A stretch of DNA of 64,000 nucleotides from Megasphaera hutchinsoni (GTDB lineage Bacteria; Bacillota; Negativicutes; Veillonellales; Megasphaeraceae), in NCBI RefSeq assembly GCF_001553405.1, contig NZ_KQ960952.1, positions 89,865 through 153,864 of the forward strand, read 5' to 3'. The notes below the pieces were generated by a model. It was not told the origin of the DNA and searched no databases. It saw only the letters and a program-made list of their open reading frames with translations. Below are positions 63,981 to 64,000 of this stretch, piece by piece. Numbering within the stretch: position 1 is the first letter of the stretch; each line of letters begins with the position of its first letter. A program made the position numbers and the translations under genes.

Positions 63981-64000
63981 AGATGGATATATATCCATCT
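63981..64000 (+). terminator. Palindromic hairpin at the window edge
   Basis: A 20-base perfect palindrome, AGATGGATAT then its complement, preceded by A7 and cut by the end of the window; probably the terminator of the DUF805 gene. Confidence 0.7.

Overview
The window looks like the chromosome of a low-GC anaerobe of the Negativicutes (Firmicutes with an outer membrane), probably Veillonellaceae and perhaps a Megasphaera-like butyrate producer. This is inferred from gene content: an acyl-CoA dehydrogenase with EtfBA, a CoA-transferase of the acetyl-CoA hydrolase family, a sufCBDSU operon, SCIFF with its maturase, T-box control of ilv genes, and no sporulation cluster. Codon use is AT-rich and even throughout. 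Almost all of it is ordinary core genome; no prophage, IS element or CRISPR array was seen.

Layout. 0-8 kb: RecD2 helicase and ComFC on the plus strand, then an HD-GYP protein, a degenerate SpeD-like protein and ClpB on the minus strand, then endonuclease III. 8-10 kb: SCIFF cluster (46-residue six-cysteine peptide, radical SAM maturase, small membrane protein). 10-15.5 kb: sufCBDSU. 15.5-20.6 kb: zinc-ribbon membrane protein, polA-mutM-coaE and a lytic transglycosylase. 20.6-29.3 kb: tRNA-Leu(CAG), an unknown protein, then rimP-nusA-rnpM-rplGA-infB-rbfA-nrnA-truB-ribF. 29.5-36 kb: FMN-binding protein, lgt, GH18-like protein, leuS, Nudix hydrolase. 36-39.3 kb: a roughly 430-nt promoter-driven, apparently structured leader, then acd-etfB-etfA. 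39.5-47.9 kb: bioY, gap1-cggR-gap2-pgk-tpiA, DUF47-pit, and an Rrf2 regulator. 48-50 kb: two gene remnants and a CoA-transferase. 50-55.5 kb: isoleucine T-box, ilvC, ilvB, ilvN, ilvD. 55.6-64 kb: solitary tyrosine recombinase, LysR/YeiH pair, pepC, MurJ/SpoVB-type flippase, lactate dehydrogenase-like enzyme, DUF805 protein.

How the genes fit together. The glycolytic operon, the Acd/Etf module, the CoA-transferase and the lactate-type dehydrogenase suggest sugar fermentation to short-chain acids, with redox balance through crotonyl-CoA reduction. The suf operon supports Fe-S enzymes here (Nth, IlvD, ScfB). Branched-chain amino-acid synthesis is gated by tRNA-Ile charging. The items most worth a second look are the leader RNA upstream of acd, the SpeD-like protein without its catalytic serine, the head-to-head remnants near 48.2 kb, the tandem repeats over the clpB promoter, and repeated terminator-like hairpins placed directly before Shine-Dalgarno sites.
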